A stretch of 64,000 bases of DNA. Origin: JAMXLJ01 sp036558745 (GTDB lineage: Bacteria > Actinomycetota > Acidimicrobiia > IMCC26256 > JAMXLJ01). The notes under the pieces were generated by a model, which saw only the letters and a list, made by a program, of their open reading frames with translations, ran no database searches and was not told the DNA's origin. The stretch is from positions 62,001 to 126,000 of the forward strand of contig DATBEZ010000090.1 of assembly GCA_036558745.1 (NCBI GenBank). The letters are read 5' to 3'. The translations under genes were made by a program, and so were the position numbers. Shown here piece by piece: positions 24,312 to 32,889 of this stretch (the first letter of the stretch is position 1; every line of letters starts with the position of its first letter).

Positions 24312-26651
24312 ATGGCGGAAGGGCTGCTGGCGGGCGTGTTCGTGGTCGACCTCGCGGGCGAGCCCGCGGCGTTGGCCGGGCGTGTGCTCGCCGACCTCGG
24401 CGCCGACGTGGTGAAGGTCGAGCGGCCCGACGGTGACCCCCTCCGGGCGCTCCCCAACCGGTTCGCGGCCTGGAACGCGGGCAAGCGCAGCGTCGTGGTG
24501 GACGGCCCCGACGACCCCGCGCTCGACGAGCTGCTCGCGCGGGCGGACGTGGTGATCGACACGCCGCGCTTCCCCGGCGGGTGGCGCATCGACCCGTCAC
24601 GCGCGCCACAGGCGTCGTGGGTGAGCGTCACGCCCTTCGGCCTCGAGGGCCCGCGCTCGGGGTGGCGCGGGTCCGACCTCGGCGTCATGGCGTCGAGCGG
24701 GAACATGTACGCGACCGGCGATCCCGATCGAGCGCCGGTGCGCTGCACGGAGCCGTCGGGTTACGCGCACGTCGGCGGTGAGGCCGCGTTCGCCGCCATC
24801 ACCGCGCTGGCGTCGGGAAGGCCGCAACGCGTCGACCTCTCGATGCAGGAGGTCGTGTTCATCGCGAGCATGGCGAACGGCGCGAACTTCCCGAAGACGG
24901 GCGACCGCGGGACGCGTCGAGGGGCCAACATCGGACGCACCCGCGAGATCTGGCCGACGCTCGACGGCTACGTGTCGTTCGGCCTGCGCGGCGGCAAGGC
25001 CCGGGTCCCGACCCTCGAGACGCTGACGAAGCTCGTCGCCGCAGACGGGATCGACGCGCCGGTGATGACCGAGCGCGACTGGAACGACTTCTCGCCCAAC
25101 ACCGCGACCGACGAGGAGCTCGCGGCGATGGAGGTCGCGCTCGGCGAGTACTTCTCGCGCCACACGATGCAGGAGCTCTACGACATCGCGTGCGAGACGA
25201 ACCTCATGATCGCGCCCGCGAACTCACCCAGAGAGCTGCTCGCCAACGTGCAGCTCGCGTCGCGCGAGTTCTTCGGGCCGGTCGGCGACATCGAGCGGTT
25301 CCCGCGCTCGTTCGTCGTGGTCCGCAGCGCCGACGGCCACGCCGCGCCGGTGCGGCCCGGTGACGGCCCGCCGTCCCTCGGCTCCACCACCCCCGCTGCG
25401 TTGGGACACGTTCCGGCGCCAGGACGCCGGAACGTGTCCCAACCGGTCGGTGCGGGGGCATGGGCGGGGGTCCGGATCCTCGAGTTCGGGTCGGGCGCGG
25501 CGGGGCCGATCGCGACGCGGTACTTCGCGGAGCACGGCGCGACGGTCCTGCGGATCGAGTCGAAGGGCCGGCCCGACTTCTTGCGCGTCTACGCGCTCGG
25601 CCCGAAGAACCCGCACGGTCTCGAAGGTTCGCCGCTCTACGACGCGCTGAACGTCGACAAGCGCAACGTGACGCTCAACCTCAAGAACCCGAAGGCGGTC
25701 GACCTCGTCAAGCGGCTCGTCGTCGAGTGGGCGGACGCGGTCGCGGAGAACTTCGCGCCGCGAGCGATGCGCGGCTTCGGCCTCGACTACGACTCGCTCG
25801 CGCCGCTGAAGCCCGACCTCGTGATGATCAGCGCGTGTCTCAACGGTCAGACCGGTCCGCACCGCGACTACCCGGGCTTCGGGAGCCAGGGTGCCGCGCT
25901 GTCGGGCTACAACTGGCTGACCGGCTGGCCCGATCGCGAACCCGTCGGGCCGTTCGGCACCATCACCGACTCGCTCGCACCCCGCTACGTCGCCGCCGCG
26001 CTCGGCGCCGCCCTCCTCTACCGGCGCCGCACGGGGCGCGGTGTCTACCTCGACCTCTCGCAGGTCGAGGTCGGGATCTGGTCACTCTCGCCGTGGATCC
26101 TCGACTACGCGCAGGACGGCGTCATCGGGATGCGCGACGGCAACCGTTCGGCGCGCGCGGTGCCCCACGGTGCGTTCCCCTGCGCGGGCGACGACCGCTG
26201 GGTCGCGATCGCGGCGTGGAGCGACGACGACTGGGCCACCCTCGCGTCCATCGTCGGCATCGACGATCCGTCGCTCGCGACGTTCGAGGCGCGCCGCGCG
26301 CGCATCGACGAGGTCGAGGCCGCGATCGCGTCGTGGACACGCGATCGGAACCGTGACGAGATCGCGTCGACGCTGCAGGCGGCCGGAGTCGAAGCGGTGC
26401 CGGTGCAGGACTTCGGCGACATCCACGGTGATCCGCAGGTCGCGGCGCGGGGACACTTCGTCGAGCTCGCGCACCCGGTCATGGGGCCGGGGCTCTACGA
26501 GCGCAACGGCTTCCGGCTGTCCGACGCCGAGAGCGGCTACGAGCGCACCGGCCCGACGCTCGGTCAGGACAACGACTGGGTGCTGGGCGAGCTGCTGGGC
26601 CTGTCGCGCGACGACCAGGCCGCCCTCCGCGATGAGGGCGCGGTCGAATGA
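24312..26651 (+). CDS. Tandem-domain CaiB/BaiF family CoA-transferase
   Basis: 779 residues, about twice the normal 400. Domain 1 (about 1-345) has GVFVVDLAGEPAALAGRVLADLGADVVKVE. Domain 2 (about 380-779) has VRILEFGSGAAGPIATRYFAEHG, NVDKRNVTLNLKNPKAV and the substrate region of family III CoA-transferases. The nucleophilic Asp (usual LDLS/RP-D position) is not certain in either half. The linker, about residues 364-378, is encoded by a perfect palindrome at 25400. Role: CoA transfer onto a carboxylic acid, or racemisation. ATG with GGGAGGG upstream. Confidence 0.88.
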   Translation: MAEGLLAGVFVVDLAGEPAALAGRVLADLGADVVKVERPDGDPLRALPNRFAAWNAGKRSVVVDGPDDPALDELLARADVVIDTPRFPGGWRIDPSRAPQASWVSVTPFGLEGPRSGWRGSDLGVMASSGNMYATGDPDRAPVRCTEPSGYAHVGGEAAFAAITALASGRPQRVDLSMQEVVFIASMANGANFPKTGDRGTRRGANIGRTREIWPTLDGYVSFGLRGGKARVPTLETLTKLVAADGIDAPVMTERDWNDFSPNTATDEELAAMEVALGEYFSRHTMQELYDIACETNLMIAPANSPRELLANVQLASREFFGPVGDIERFPRSFVVVRSADGHAAPVRPGDGPPSLGSTTPAALGHVPAPGRRNVSQPVGAGAWAGVRILEFGSGAAGPIATRYFAEHGATVLRIESKGRPDFLRVYALGPKNPHGLEGSPLYDALNVDKRNVTLNLKNPKAVDLVKRLVVEWADAVAENFAPRAMRGFGLDYDSLAPLKPDLVMISACLNGQTGPHRDYPGFGSQGAALSGYNWLTGWPDREPVGPFGTITDSLAPRYVAAALGAALLYRRRTGRGVYLDLSQVEVGIWSLSPWILDYAQDGVIGMRDGNRSARAVPHGAFPCAGDDRWVAIAAWSDDDWATLASIVGIDDPSLATFEARRARIDEVEAAIASWTRDRNRDEIASTLQAAGVEAVPVQDFGDIHGDPQVAARGHFVELAHPVMGPGLYERNGFRLSDAESGYERTGPTLGQDNDWVLGELLGLSRDDQAALRDEGAVE
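25400..25443. repeat. Perfect 19-bp inverted repeat inside CaiB gene
   Basis: Arms gttgggacacgttccggcg / cgccggaacgtgtcccaac with loop ccagga, all 19 pairs matching. It lies in the inter-domain linker and is translated in frame as GHVPAPGRRNVSQP. It looks like the hairpins that follow other genes here, as if an intergenic element became coding when two genes fused. Confidence 0.85.
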
Positions 26652-26667
26652 CGGCCGCGCACCGCTG

Positions 26668-27006
26668 CTACTCCACCCGGAGCGACACCGGTTCGACGTG
26701 GGGGAACTCCATCGCGGGACGGCCGCCGCGCGCCTCGCAGCACTCCTCCATCGGCGTCCAGATCTCCCGCACCGCGGGGTTCTCCGGCGCGGCGCGGGCG
26801 CATTCGGGCTCCCGCCACGCGAACACCTCGACGTAGTACGGCCCGCCGTCCTCGACGCCGCGGAACACCGCCGGCGGGTCGTCGGTCACCAGCCCGTGGG
26901 CCCGAAGCGTGGGCCAGTGCCGGTGCAGGAGATGGAGCATGTCCCCCTCGCGGTCGGGCTTGACCCGGTACGTCGCGAGGACCGTCGTCGCATCTCGCTC
27001 AGTCAC
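26668..27006 (-). CDS. Dimeric alpha/beta-barrel (ABM-like) protein
   Basis: 112 residues. The pattern VLATYRVKPDREGDMLHLLH, a second strand YYVEVFAWRE and the closing VREIWTPMEECCEARGG match ferredoxin-like dimeric barrels of the antibiotic-biosynthesis-monooxygenase or EthD type. No catalytic residue is assignable. GTG at 27006 is set by the TAGGGT box 7 bases upstream. It converges on the CaiB gene with a 16-base gap. Confidence 0.72.
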   Translation of the reverse strand: MTERDATTVLATYRVKPDREGDMLHLLHRHWPTLRAHGLVTDDPPAVFRGVEDGGPYYVEVFAWREPECARAAPENPAVREIWTPMEECCEARGGRPAMEFPHVEPVSLRVE

Positions 27007-27013
27007 GCCGTCG

Positions 27014-27019
27014 ACCCTA
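27014..27019 (-). promoter_or_regulatory. -10 box for ABM-like gene
   Basis: TAGGGT on the minus strand, 7 bases before GTG 27006. It lies back-to-back with the TACCAT box of the propeller gene at 27034, so two leaderless promoters face apart within 40 bases. Confidence 0.5.
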
Positions 27020-27033
27020 TTCCCGTGCGGCCG

Positions 27034-27039
27034 TACCAT
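27034..27039 (+). promoter_or_regulatory. -10 box for first propeller-like gene
   Basis: TACCAT, 7 bases before GTG 27047. The paralogue at 29279 has the same hexamer 6 bases upstream. Confidence 0.5.
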
Positions 27040-27046
27040 CACCCCC

Positions 27047-29260
27047 GTGCCGCGCACCCCCGTGCCGGGCCACCGCGAGACCGACGACGCCGACCTCGTC
27101 GTCATCGAGCTGGACGAGGTCACGCCGTCCGGGCCCGACCGACCACCGGCACCCGGGCGCGACGCCGCCCGCGGCGGTCGGCCCCGGCTCGTGGCGGTCG
27201 TGGTCGTGCTGGCGCTCGTGTTCGGTGCGGTCGTCACGACCGTCGCGCGTCACCACCACGGCACGCACCGCAACACCGCGACCACGGTCGTGCACCGGGG
27301 CACCCACCCGCTGCTCCCGTACATCACCGGCACCTCGCTCGTGGTCGCCGACGGCACGGCGCTGCGACGGGTCGACCTCGACACCGGCGACGACACCACG
27401 GCCCGCTTCCCGCAGTTCGCGTCCGGCGCGCTCCAGCTCGAGCTCGCGACGTCGGACGCGCTCGTCGTGCGCACCGCCGCCCAGCAGACGTCGCCGTTCT
27501 CACGGTTCGTGGTGCCCGCGGATCTCGGCACGCCGCCCGTCGGCGTGGCCACCGAGCGTCAGATGCTCGCGGCCGCGCCCGACGACCGGCACGTGCTGCG
27601 CCTCGATGACCTGGTGCCCCGAGTCGACGAGCTCGACGCGCAGGGCCGCGCCCGCATCATCCGCGCGAACGTGGGGATGAGCGCGCTCGCGGTCGTCGGC
27701 ACGCACGCGGGGCTCCTTTTCGTGAGCCCGGGGAGCTGGGTGCTGCTCGATCCGACGTCGGCGCCTCCCTCGGAGCCGACCGTCCACCGCGCGTCGCTCG
27801 TCGCGGCCGGGCCGGCGACCGCGGTCGCGGCGGCATCGAGCTGCACCGCGACCATCTGTCCGGTCCAGGCCGTCGACCTCGCCACCGGAACCGCGCGCGC
27901 GGTGCCCGACCACGGGCTCGGCGCGCTGCTCGCGTCGTACGGCGGGCACGGACTCGACCTCGGCCTGGTCGGGCGGGTGAGCCCCGACGGCCGGCGGCTC
28001 GCGGTCGTCGGCACGGACGACAGGCTGCTCGTCGTCGACCTCGTGACGGGCGCGGCGACCGCGACCCACCTCTCGACGCTGGGATTGGGCTCGATCGCGT
28101 GGTCGCCCGACGGCCGGACGCTGTTCGCGCTCGCAGGCGAGGGCGACCGCGGCGCGATCGCGGCGTACCGGACCGACACCGCGCGCGTCGAGCTGCTGCA
28201 CGTCGGACTCCGTCAGGCGGCCTCGCTCGTCGCGGTTCCCAGCCCGACCGGCGATCGCGCGGCAGCTCGGCGGCCGACGCCGACGATCACGGTGCCGGCG
28301 CCGACCGGTCCGCTGCTCGGCGGCCACACCGCGCTCACGCTCGTGAGCCAGGAGCCGTCGACGGTGCGCGTCGTCGACGCGGACACGGGCGCCGTGTACG
28401 AGGTCGACATCCCGCCCCCGTCGGCGACCGCGGAATCCTCGGCCGACAACTCCTTCGCCACCATCCCGGCCGAAGCCGGACGCGTGCCGGTCGTCGTCGA
28501 CGGGTCGGTCGCGTTCGTCCACCAGGGCGGCGCGTACGCGTTCGACCCTCGGACACGCCGGTTCCTGCAACTCGGCGCCGCGCGCGCCGTCTACGCGTCC
28601 ACCGCGCCCGGACGGGTCTGGACCGTGGCGCCGGGGCCGCCCACCGGCACGGGCGCGGTCGTGTGGACCACCAACGAGCTCGACGTGCACACGGGCGCGC
28701 GGATCACGACCCGGCTCGCGCCCGACGCCGCACTCGGCGTCACCGACGCGGGGCTCGTGTTCGAACGGCAGACCACATCGGGCGCGCGCTTCGACGTGTG
28801 GGATCCCGCGACCGGCAGGATCGTCCGGTCCGTGGCCGCCAGCACCGCGTTCGCGAGCGTGCTCGACGCGCGGGGTCGCTGGCTCCTCTACGCCGACTCC
28901 TCGTGCAACTGCACGCAGCTCGTCGACGTGCACGACGGCACCCAGCGCCCGCTCCCGGGCTCGGCCCAGGCGGCCGGATTGGCGCCCGACGGGCAGTCGG
29001 TCGCGCTGTCGACGGGCGGCGCGGCCGGGACCTGGTCCGTGGTCGACCTCGCCTCGGGGTCGGTGACGCCGGTGCCGGCCCTGGGCCTCGAGGGCGCGCG
29101 GCCGGTGTGGTCACCCGACGGGCGCTGGCTCTTCGGCGCGACGTACGAAGACGGTGTCCATGCGCTCCCGCTCCCGGCCGGTGCCCGGAACGGCGAGCTC
29201 GTCGCCCCGGTCGCGGGCATCGGCGGCGCATCGTGGTTCAGCGTCGCCGGGCGGCCCTGA
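27047..29260 (+). CDS. Membrane-anchored beta-propeller-like protein (paralogue 1)
   Basis: 737 residues. A cytoplasmic N-terminus contains DLVVIELDEVTPSGPD, followed by one membrane helix (LVAVVVVLALVFGAVVTTVA, about residues 47-66). The large extracytoplasmic region has repeated Asp-Gly/Trp strands such as VSPDGRRLAVVGTDDRLLVV and WSPDGRTLFALAGE, typical of TolB/WD40-like propellers. One disulfide-like CTATICPV and a CNCTQLVD are present. Function unknown; a cell-surface sensor or scaffold is a guess. The gene at 29279 is a shorter paralogue. Confidence 0.78.
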   Translation: MPRTPVPGHRETDDADLVVIELDEVTPSGPDRPPAPGRDAARGGRPRLVAVVVVLALVFGAVVTTVARHHHGTHRNTATTVVHRGTHPLLPYITGTSLVVADGTALRRVDLDTGDDTTARFPQFASGALQLELATSDALVVRTAAQQTSPFSRFVVPADLGTPPVGVATERQMLAAAPDDRHVLRLDDLVPRVDELDAQGRARIIRANVGMSALAVVGTHAGLLFVSPGSWVLLDPTSAPPSEPTVHRASLVAAGPATAVAAASSCTATICPVQAVDLATGTARAVPDHGLGALLASYGGHGLDLGLVGRVSPDGRRLAVVGTDDRLLVVDLVTGAATATHLSTLGLGSIAWSPDGRTLFALAGEGDRGAIAAYRTDTARVELLHVGLRQAASLVAVPSPTGDRAAARRPTPTITVPAPTGPLLGGHTALTLVSQEPSTVRVVDADTGAVYEVDIPPPSATAESSADNSFATIPAEAGRVPVVVDGSVAFVHQGGAYAFDPRTRRFLQLGAARAVYASTAPGRVWTVAPGPPTGTGAVVWTTNELDVHTGARITTRLAPDAALGVTDAGLVFERQTTSGARFDVWDPATGRIVRSVAASTAFASVLDARGRWLLYADSSCNCTQLVDVHDGTQRPLPGSAQAAGLAPDGQSVALSTGGAAGTWSVVDLASGSVTPVPALGLEGARPVWSPDGRWLFGATYEDGVHALPLPAGARNGELVAPVAGIGGASWFSVAGRP

Positions 29261-29266
29261 CCGGCC

Positions 29267-29272
29267 TACCAT
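29267..29272 (+). promoter_or_regulatory. -10 box for second propeller-like gene
   Basis: TACCAT, 6 bases before GTG 29279 and 6 bases after the stop of the first paralogue, so the second gene can be transcribed on its own without a leader. Confidence 0.5.
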
Positions 29273-29278
29273 CTCGTC

Positions 29279-30475
29279 GTGGCCCGCCACGCGACGCTGC
29301 TCGCGCCACGCGCGGGGGCGCCGACCACCGCAGAGCGCGACGACGAGCTCGTCGTCGTCGACCTCGACGACCTGACGCCGCTCGACACCGGGCGCGAGGA
29401 AGACCGGCCCCCGCCCTTCGACGCGTTCGCGACGCTGCCGTTCGGCCTGGGCACCGTGCCGCGCCGGATCCGGGCCGAACGCGCGACCAGGACGCCGCTG
29501 TGGCTGCTGGCGTTGGCCGCCATCGCGATGGTCGCCGCGCTGTCGGGCAATCCGTCGTCGAACGGTTCCGCGTCCGGCGGGGCCGCGATGTTGCTCGAGG
29601 CACCGACCGGCGCGTCGGTGGCCGTCCTCGGCTACGACCGCGTCATCACGCTCGACATCGACCGTCACACCAGCCATGTCGTGCGTCTGGCGGGACTGGA
29701 GGACGGCGAGACGACGTCGGCGGCGCCGGCCGGCGCGATGTTCGTCACCGTGATCGACGGCCACGCGTGGGCGGTGTCGCGACTGCTCGACCGTCCCGCG
29801 ACCGATCTCGGAGACGCCGATGCCGCGTTCGCGACGGGCGTCGTCGGAGCCGACGGCGTCGGTGACGTGTGGCTCGCGTGGCGCACCGCCGCCGGCTCGC
29901 AGCTGCGGCTGATCGACCCGTCCGCCGGGCGCGTGGTATGGGAGGGCACGACCGCGTCCGCGGGCGCGCTGGTCGGCGCGTCGGGGAACACCGTCGTCGT
30001 GGACGACGGTCGAGGCGCCGCGCAGCTCGTCGGCCCGGGGCGCTCGGCGCGCGTCGCGGTGCACGGCACTGTTCTCGGCGCCGGGAACGGATCGGTGGTG
30101 ACGCGCACGTGCACGCGCCGCGCGTGCGCGCTCGAGGTGGTGGCCCTCGCGAGCGGGCGCGCGCGCCGGATCGCGACACCGCTGAAACCGGGCGTGCAGG
30201 TCGGCCAGGTCGCGTTCGCGGCGAGCGGCGGGACGTTCGCCGCGCTGGTCGACGGTCCCACGGGCCCGTCGACGCGAGCGCTCGTCGTCCGGGACGGTGA
30301 AGCGCGCGTCGTGGAGCTCGGCGCATCGGGCAACGGACTCGCGTGGAGCGGCGATTGGCTCTTTGCGCTCCGCGCCGACGGTCAGCTCCTTGCCGTGGGA
30401 CAGGTGGGTCCGGCGCTCCTCGTCGACTCGGATCCGCTCCCGAACGGCACCCTGGTCGGCTTGCCGGCGTCCTGA
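29279..30475 (+). CDS. Membrane-anchored beta-propeller-like protein (paralogue 2)
   Basis: 398 residues. The N-terminus carries DDELVVVDLDDLTPLD, clearly the same motif as DLVVIELDEVTP in the preceding gene. A single membrane helix (TPLWLLALAAIAMVAALSG, about 73-91) and an outer domain of short beta strands follow, with a Cys pair TRTCTRRACALEV like the CTATIC pair of its neighbour. The outer domain is about half as long as in paralogue 1. Function unknown. The shared cytoplasmic motif suggests a common partner inside the cell. Confidence 0.75.
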   Translation: MARHATLLAPRAGAPTTAERDDELVVVDLDDLTPLDTGREEDRPPPFDAFATLPFGLGTVPRRIRAERATRTPLWLLALAAIAMVAALSGNPSSNGSASGGAAMLLEAPTGASVAVLGYDRVITLDIDRHTSHVVRLAGLEDGETTSAAPAGAMFVTVIDGHAWAVSRLLDRPATDLGDADAAFATGVVGADGVGDVWLAWRTAAGSQLRLIDPSAGRVVWEGTTASAGALVGASGNTVVVDDGRGAAQLVGPGRSARVAVHGTVLGAGNGSVVTRTCTRRACALEVVALASGRARRIATPLKPGVQVGQVAFAASGGTFAALVDGPTGPSTRALVVRDGEARVVELGASGNGLAWSGDWLFALRADGQLLAVGQVGPALLVDSDPLPNGTLVGLPAS

Positions 30476-30483
30476 CGGTCGGC

Positions 30484-31266
30484 CTACGCAGGCATCGCGA
30501 GCCCGCCGTCGATGACGAGCGTCTGCCCGGTGCAGAGCCGCGCGTCGTCGCTGGCGAAGAAGACGGCCGCGCCCGCGAGATCCTCGGGCTCGAGCGTCTG
30601 CTTCATCGCGGTCATCATCGTCATGCCGTCGCGGAACATCTCGGGGACGACCTTCTTCGTCGCCTCCGTCATCGTGACCCCCGGCGCGATGCAATTCACC
30701 GTGATGCCGTACTGGCCCAGCTGCGCGGCGAGGAACTTCGTGAGGCCGACGATGCCCCACTTCGTGATGCTGTAGCTGTAGTTGCCGAGACCGGTGTAGT
30801 CCGGCTGCAACGGGAACATGTTGTAGGCGTACGCGGCACCGGACGACTGGTTGATGATGCGCCCCCGGTGCTGCTCGACCATCGCCGGCGCGCACGCGCG
30901 CGCCATGAGCCACGCGCCGTGCTGGTTCACGCTCGTGACCTTCAGCAGGTACTCGTAGCTCGTGTCGGTGTTGTCGATGTCGTGGTAGAGCGCGGCGTTG
31001 TTGAGGAGGATGTCGATCGCGCCGAAGCGCTCGACCGCGCTGGCCGCGCACGCCTCGGCCGACGCGGGGTCGGAGATGTCGGTGCGGACGAAGACGGCGT
31101 CGCCCCGGCCGTCGAGCTCCTTCATCGCCCGCGCGGCCCGTTCCTCGCTCAGCTCGGCCACGACGACCTTCGCGCCCTCGTCGAGGAACCGCTGCGCGTA
31201 CGCGAGCCCGATCCCCTGCCCCGCGCCCGTGATGATCGCGACCCGGTCCTGCAACCGCCCCGCCAT
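30484..31266 (-). CDS. SDR family oxidoreductase
   Basis: 260 residues of classical SDR. TGAGQGIG (residues 13-20) binds NAD(P); DILLNNAA is the NNAG-type strand; the active site is S141/S142 and YSYSITK (Y165, K169). The stretch between Ser and Tyr is about ten residues longer than usual (AYNMFPLQPDY), which should reshape the substrate pocket. IDGG ends the fold. Probably a 3-hydroxyacyl-CoA or cyclic alcohol dehydrogenase. It follows the MaoC-type gene by 2 bases and is cotranscribed with it. Confidence 0.9.
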   Translation of the reverse strand: MAGRLQDRVAIITGAGQGIGLAYAQRFLDEGAKVVVAELSEERAARAMKELDGRGDAVFVRTDISDPASAEACAASAVERFGAIDILLNNAALYHDIDNTDTSYEYLLKVTSVNQHGAWLMARACAPAMVEQHRGRIINQSSGAAYAYNMFPLQPDYTGLGNYSYSITKWGIVGLTKFLAAQLGQYGITVNCIAPGVTMTEATKKVVPEMFRDGMTMMTAMKQTLEPEDLAGAAVFFASDDARLCTGQTLVIDGGLAMPA

Positions 31267-31268
31267 CG

Positions 31269-31763
31269 CTATGAGCGGTGGATGAGGTTGAAGCGCTCGG
31301 TGACGACCTTCTCGCCCGTCTTGTCGTCGCGCCAGACCGTCTCGATCACGACGAACGTCATCGTGCGGCCCTTGCTCTCCTTCTCGTAGATGTCGGTGAG
31401 CACGCCCTCGCCCACGAGCACGTCGCCGACCACGATCGGGCGGTGGTACTCGAACTCCTCCTCGCCGTGCAGCACGAGACCGCCGCCCGCGAAGAGCTGA
31501 CCCATCACCTGGTGCATCGGGTTCGCACCGCCGGTCGGGTCGGGCGGCTGGTCCTCGTCGCGCCGTCCCATGTAGTTGACGGCGAACGAGTACGTGGGCG
31601 GGGCGGGCACGTCGTCGAAGCCGGCTGCCTTCGCCGCGTTCACGTCGTGGAAGACCGGGTTGCCGTCCTTGAGCGCCGATGCGAACGCGGAGACGGGGCC
31701 CCGCTCGACGTGGATCCTCGCGGCGCTGGTGGGCTTGCCGATGACGCTGCGGTCGACGGGCAT
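31269..31763 (-). CDS. MaoC/FAS1-type dehydratase
   Basis: 164-residue hotdog protein. The N-terminal VDRSVIGKPTSAARIHVERG and AFASALKDGNPVFHD match the N-terminal domain of actinobacterial FAS1-like (HadA-type) dehydratases; EYHRPIVVGDVL is the usual second landmark. It likely forms a heteromer for R-specific hydration of enoyl-CoA, but no second hotdog subunit is adjacent. The first gene of a two-gene unit with the SDR, divergent from the SDR/thiolase pair across a TGACG operator. Confidence 0.85.
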   Translation of the reverse strand: MPVDRSVIGKPTSAARIHVERGPVSAFASALKDGNPVFHDVNAAKAAGFDDVPAPPTYSFAVNYMGRRDEDQPPDPTGGANPMHQVMGQLFAGGGLVLHGEEEFEYHRPIVVGDVLVGEGVLTDIYEKESKGRTMTFVVIETVWRDDKTGEKVVTERFNLIHRS

Positions 31764-31889
31764 GTCGTGCGCTCCCCCGGTTCGGCGACGGCGGGCCGTG
31801 ACCGTATCGCGAGGCGTCGCGGACGCGCGCGGTGCGTGTGTCGATCCTCGTGCGATCCCTTGGCGGCTCGCCGCGGGGGCGCGCTACGG

Positions 31890-31903
31890 TGACGGCAACG
31901 TCA
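31890..31903. promoter_or_regulatory. TGACG-N4-CGTCA operator-like site
   Basis: TACGGTGACGGCAACGTCAG: perfect 5-base half-sites, with a TACGGT -10-like hexamer (31885-31890) overlapping the first T. It is in the 168-base region between divergent MaoC and SDR genes and could control both. Confidence 0.6.
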
Positions 31904-31931
31904 GTTTTCACGCGGGGGAAGGAACGCGCAA

Positions 31932-32864
31932 ATGGGCATCCTCGACGGCAAGGTCGCCATCGTCACCGGCGCGGGCCACGGCGTCGGACGCGGCGAGGCG
32001 GTCGAGCTCGCCTCGCACGGCGCGAGGGTCGTCGTCAACGACCTCGGTGGCGCGGTGAGCGGTGGCGGCGGCGACAAGAAGGTCGCCGACGAGGTCGTCG
32101 AGGTGATCAAGGGCCGCGGCGGCGAGGCGGTCGCCAACTACGACGACGTCTCCGACTTCAGCGGCGCGCAGAACATCGTCAACACCGCGATCGAGACGTG
32201 GGGCAAGCTCGACGTGGTCGTGAACAACGCGGGCATCCTGCGCGACAAGATGATCTTCTCGATGGCCGAGGAGGACTTCGACTCGGTCATCAAGGTGCAC
32301 CTCAAGGGCACCTGGAACACGATGCGCCACGCGTCCGCCTACTGGCGCAACGAGTCGAAGGAAGGGCGCCAGCCGCGAGCGTCGGTGGTCAACACGGTGT
32401 CGAGCGCGGGGCTGCAGGGCCAGGCCAGCCAGTCGAACTACGGCGCGGCCAAGGCCGGGATCGCCGCGCTGACGATCATCGGCAGCCTCGAGCTCGGCCG
32501 CTACGGCGTGCGCGTCAACGCGATTGGCCCCGGCGGCTTCACCCGCATGGTCGGCCAGGCGTACAAGGACATCGAGATCAAGGAGCCCGAGGAGTACACG
32601 GAGTTCAACAACATGAACCCGGGCAACTCGGCCCCGGGCGTCGCGTGGCTCGCGTCCGACGACTCGATCCCCGTCACCGGCCAGGTGCTGCGTGTGGTCG
32701 GCAACAACCTCGCGCTCTACAAGCCGTGGGAGCTCGGTGAGCAGTTCCTCGCCAAGGACAAGGAAGGCAACCCCGAGCGCTGGGACCCGGTCGACATCGG
32801 CCAGACCCTGAACAAGTACGTGTTCAACACGGTCAACCCCGGCATCGCCCGCATCCAGCGCTAG
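31932..32864 (+). CDS. SDR dehydrogenase of the multifunctional-enzyme-2 type
   Basis: 310 residues. TGAGHGVGRGEAVELA binds the nucleotide and VVNDLGG with the insert SGGGGDKKVADEVVEVI is typical of the (3R)-hydroxyacyl-CoA dehydrogenase domain of peroxisomal MFE-2/17beta-HSD4. NNAGILRDKMIFSM, then S156 and Y169-x3-K173 (SNYGAAKAG) complete the active site. A GGAAGGA Shine-Dalgarno precedes the ATG. It pairs with the thiolase 25 bases downstream for the last two steps of a beta-oxidation turn. Confidence 0.9.
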   Translation: MGILDGKVAIVTGAGHGVGRGEAVELASHGARVVVNDLGGAVSGGGGDKKVADEVVEVIKGRGGEAVANYDDVSDFSGAQNIVNTAIETWGKLDVVVNNAGILRDKMIFSMAEEDFDSVIKVHLKGTWNTMRHASAYWRNESKEGRQPRASVVNTVSSAGLQGQASQSNYGAAKAGIAALTIIGSLELGRYGVRVNAIGPGGFTRMVGQAYKDIEIKEPEEYTEFNNMNPGNSAPGVAWLASDDSIPVTGQVLRVVGNNLALYKPWELGEQFLAKDKEGNPERWDPVDIGQTLNKYVFNTVNPGIARIQR

Positions 32865-32889
32865 GAGCGGCGAGCTTGCGAGTGCGACC

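Noticed and set aside
25400..25443. The CaiB palindrome as a terminator that splits two genes
   Set aside because: The frame continues through it without a stop and the second domain has no start codon or Shine-Dalgarno near 25444. No T-run follows the stem.
30484..31911. A single long minus-strand gene reaching from 31911 through the MaoC and SDR genes
   Set aside because: The MaoC-type gene is in another frame with good family motifs, and the SDR has its own ATG at 31266 at the expected N-terminus.
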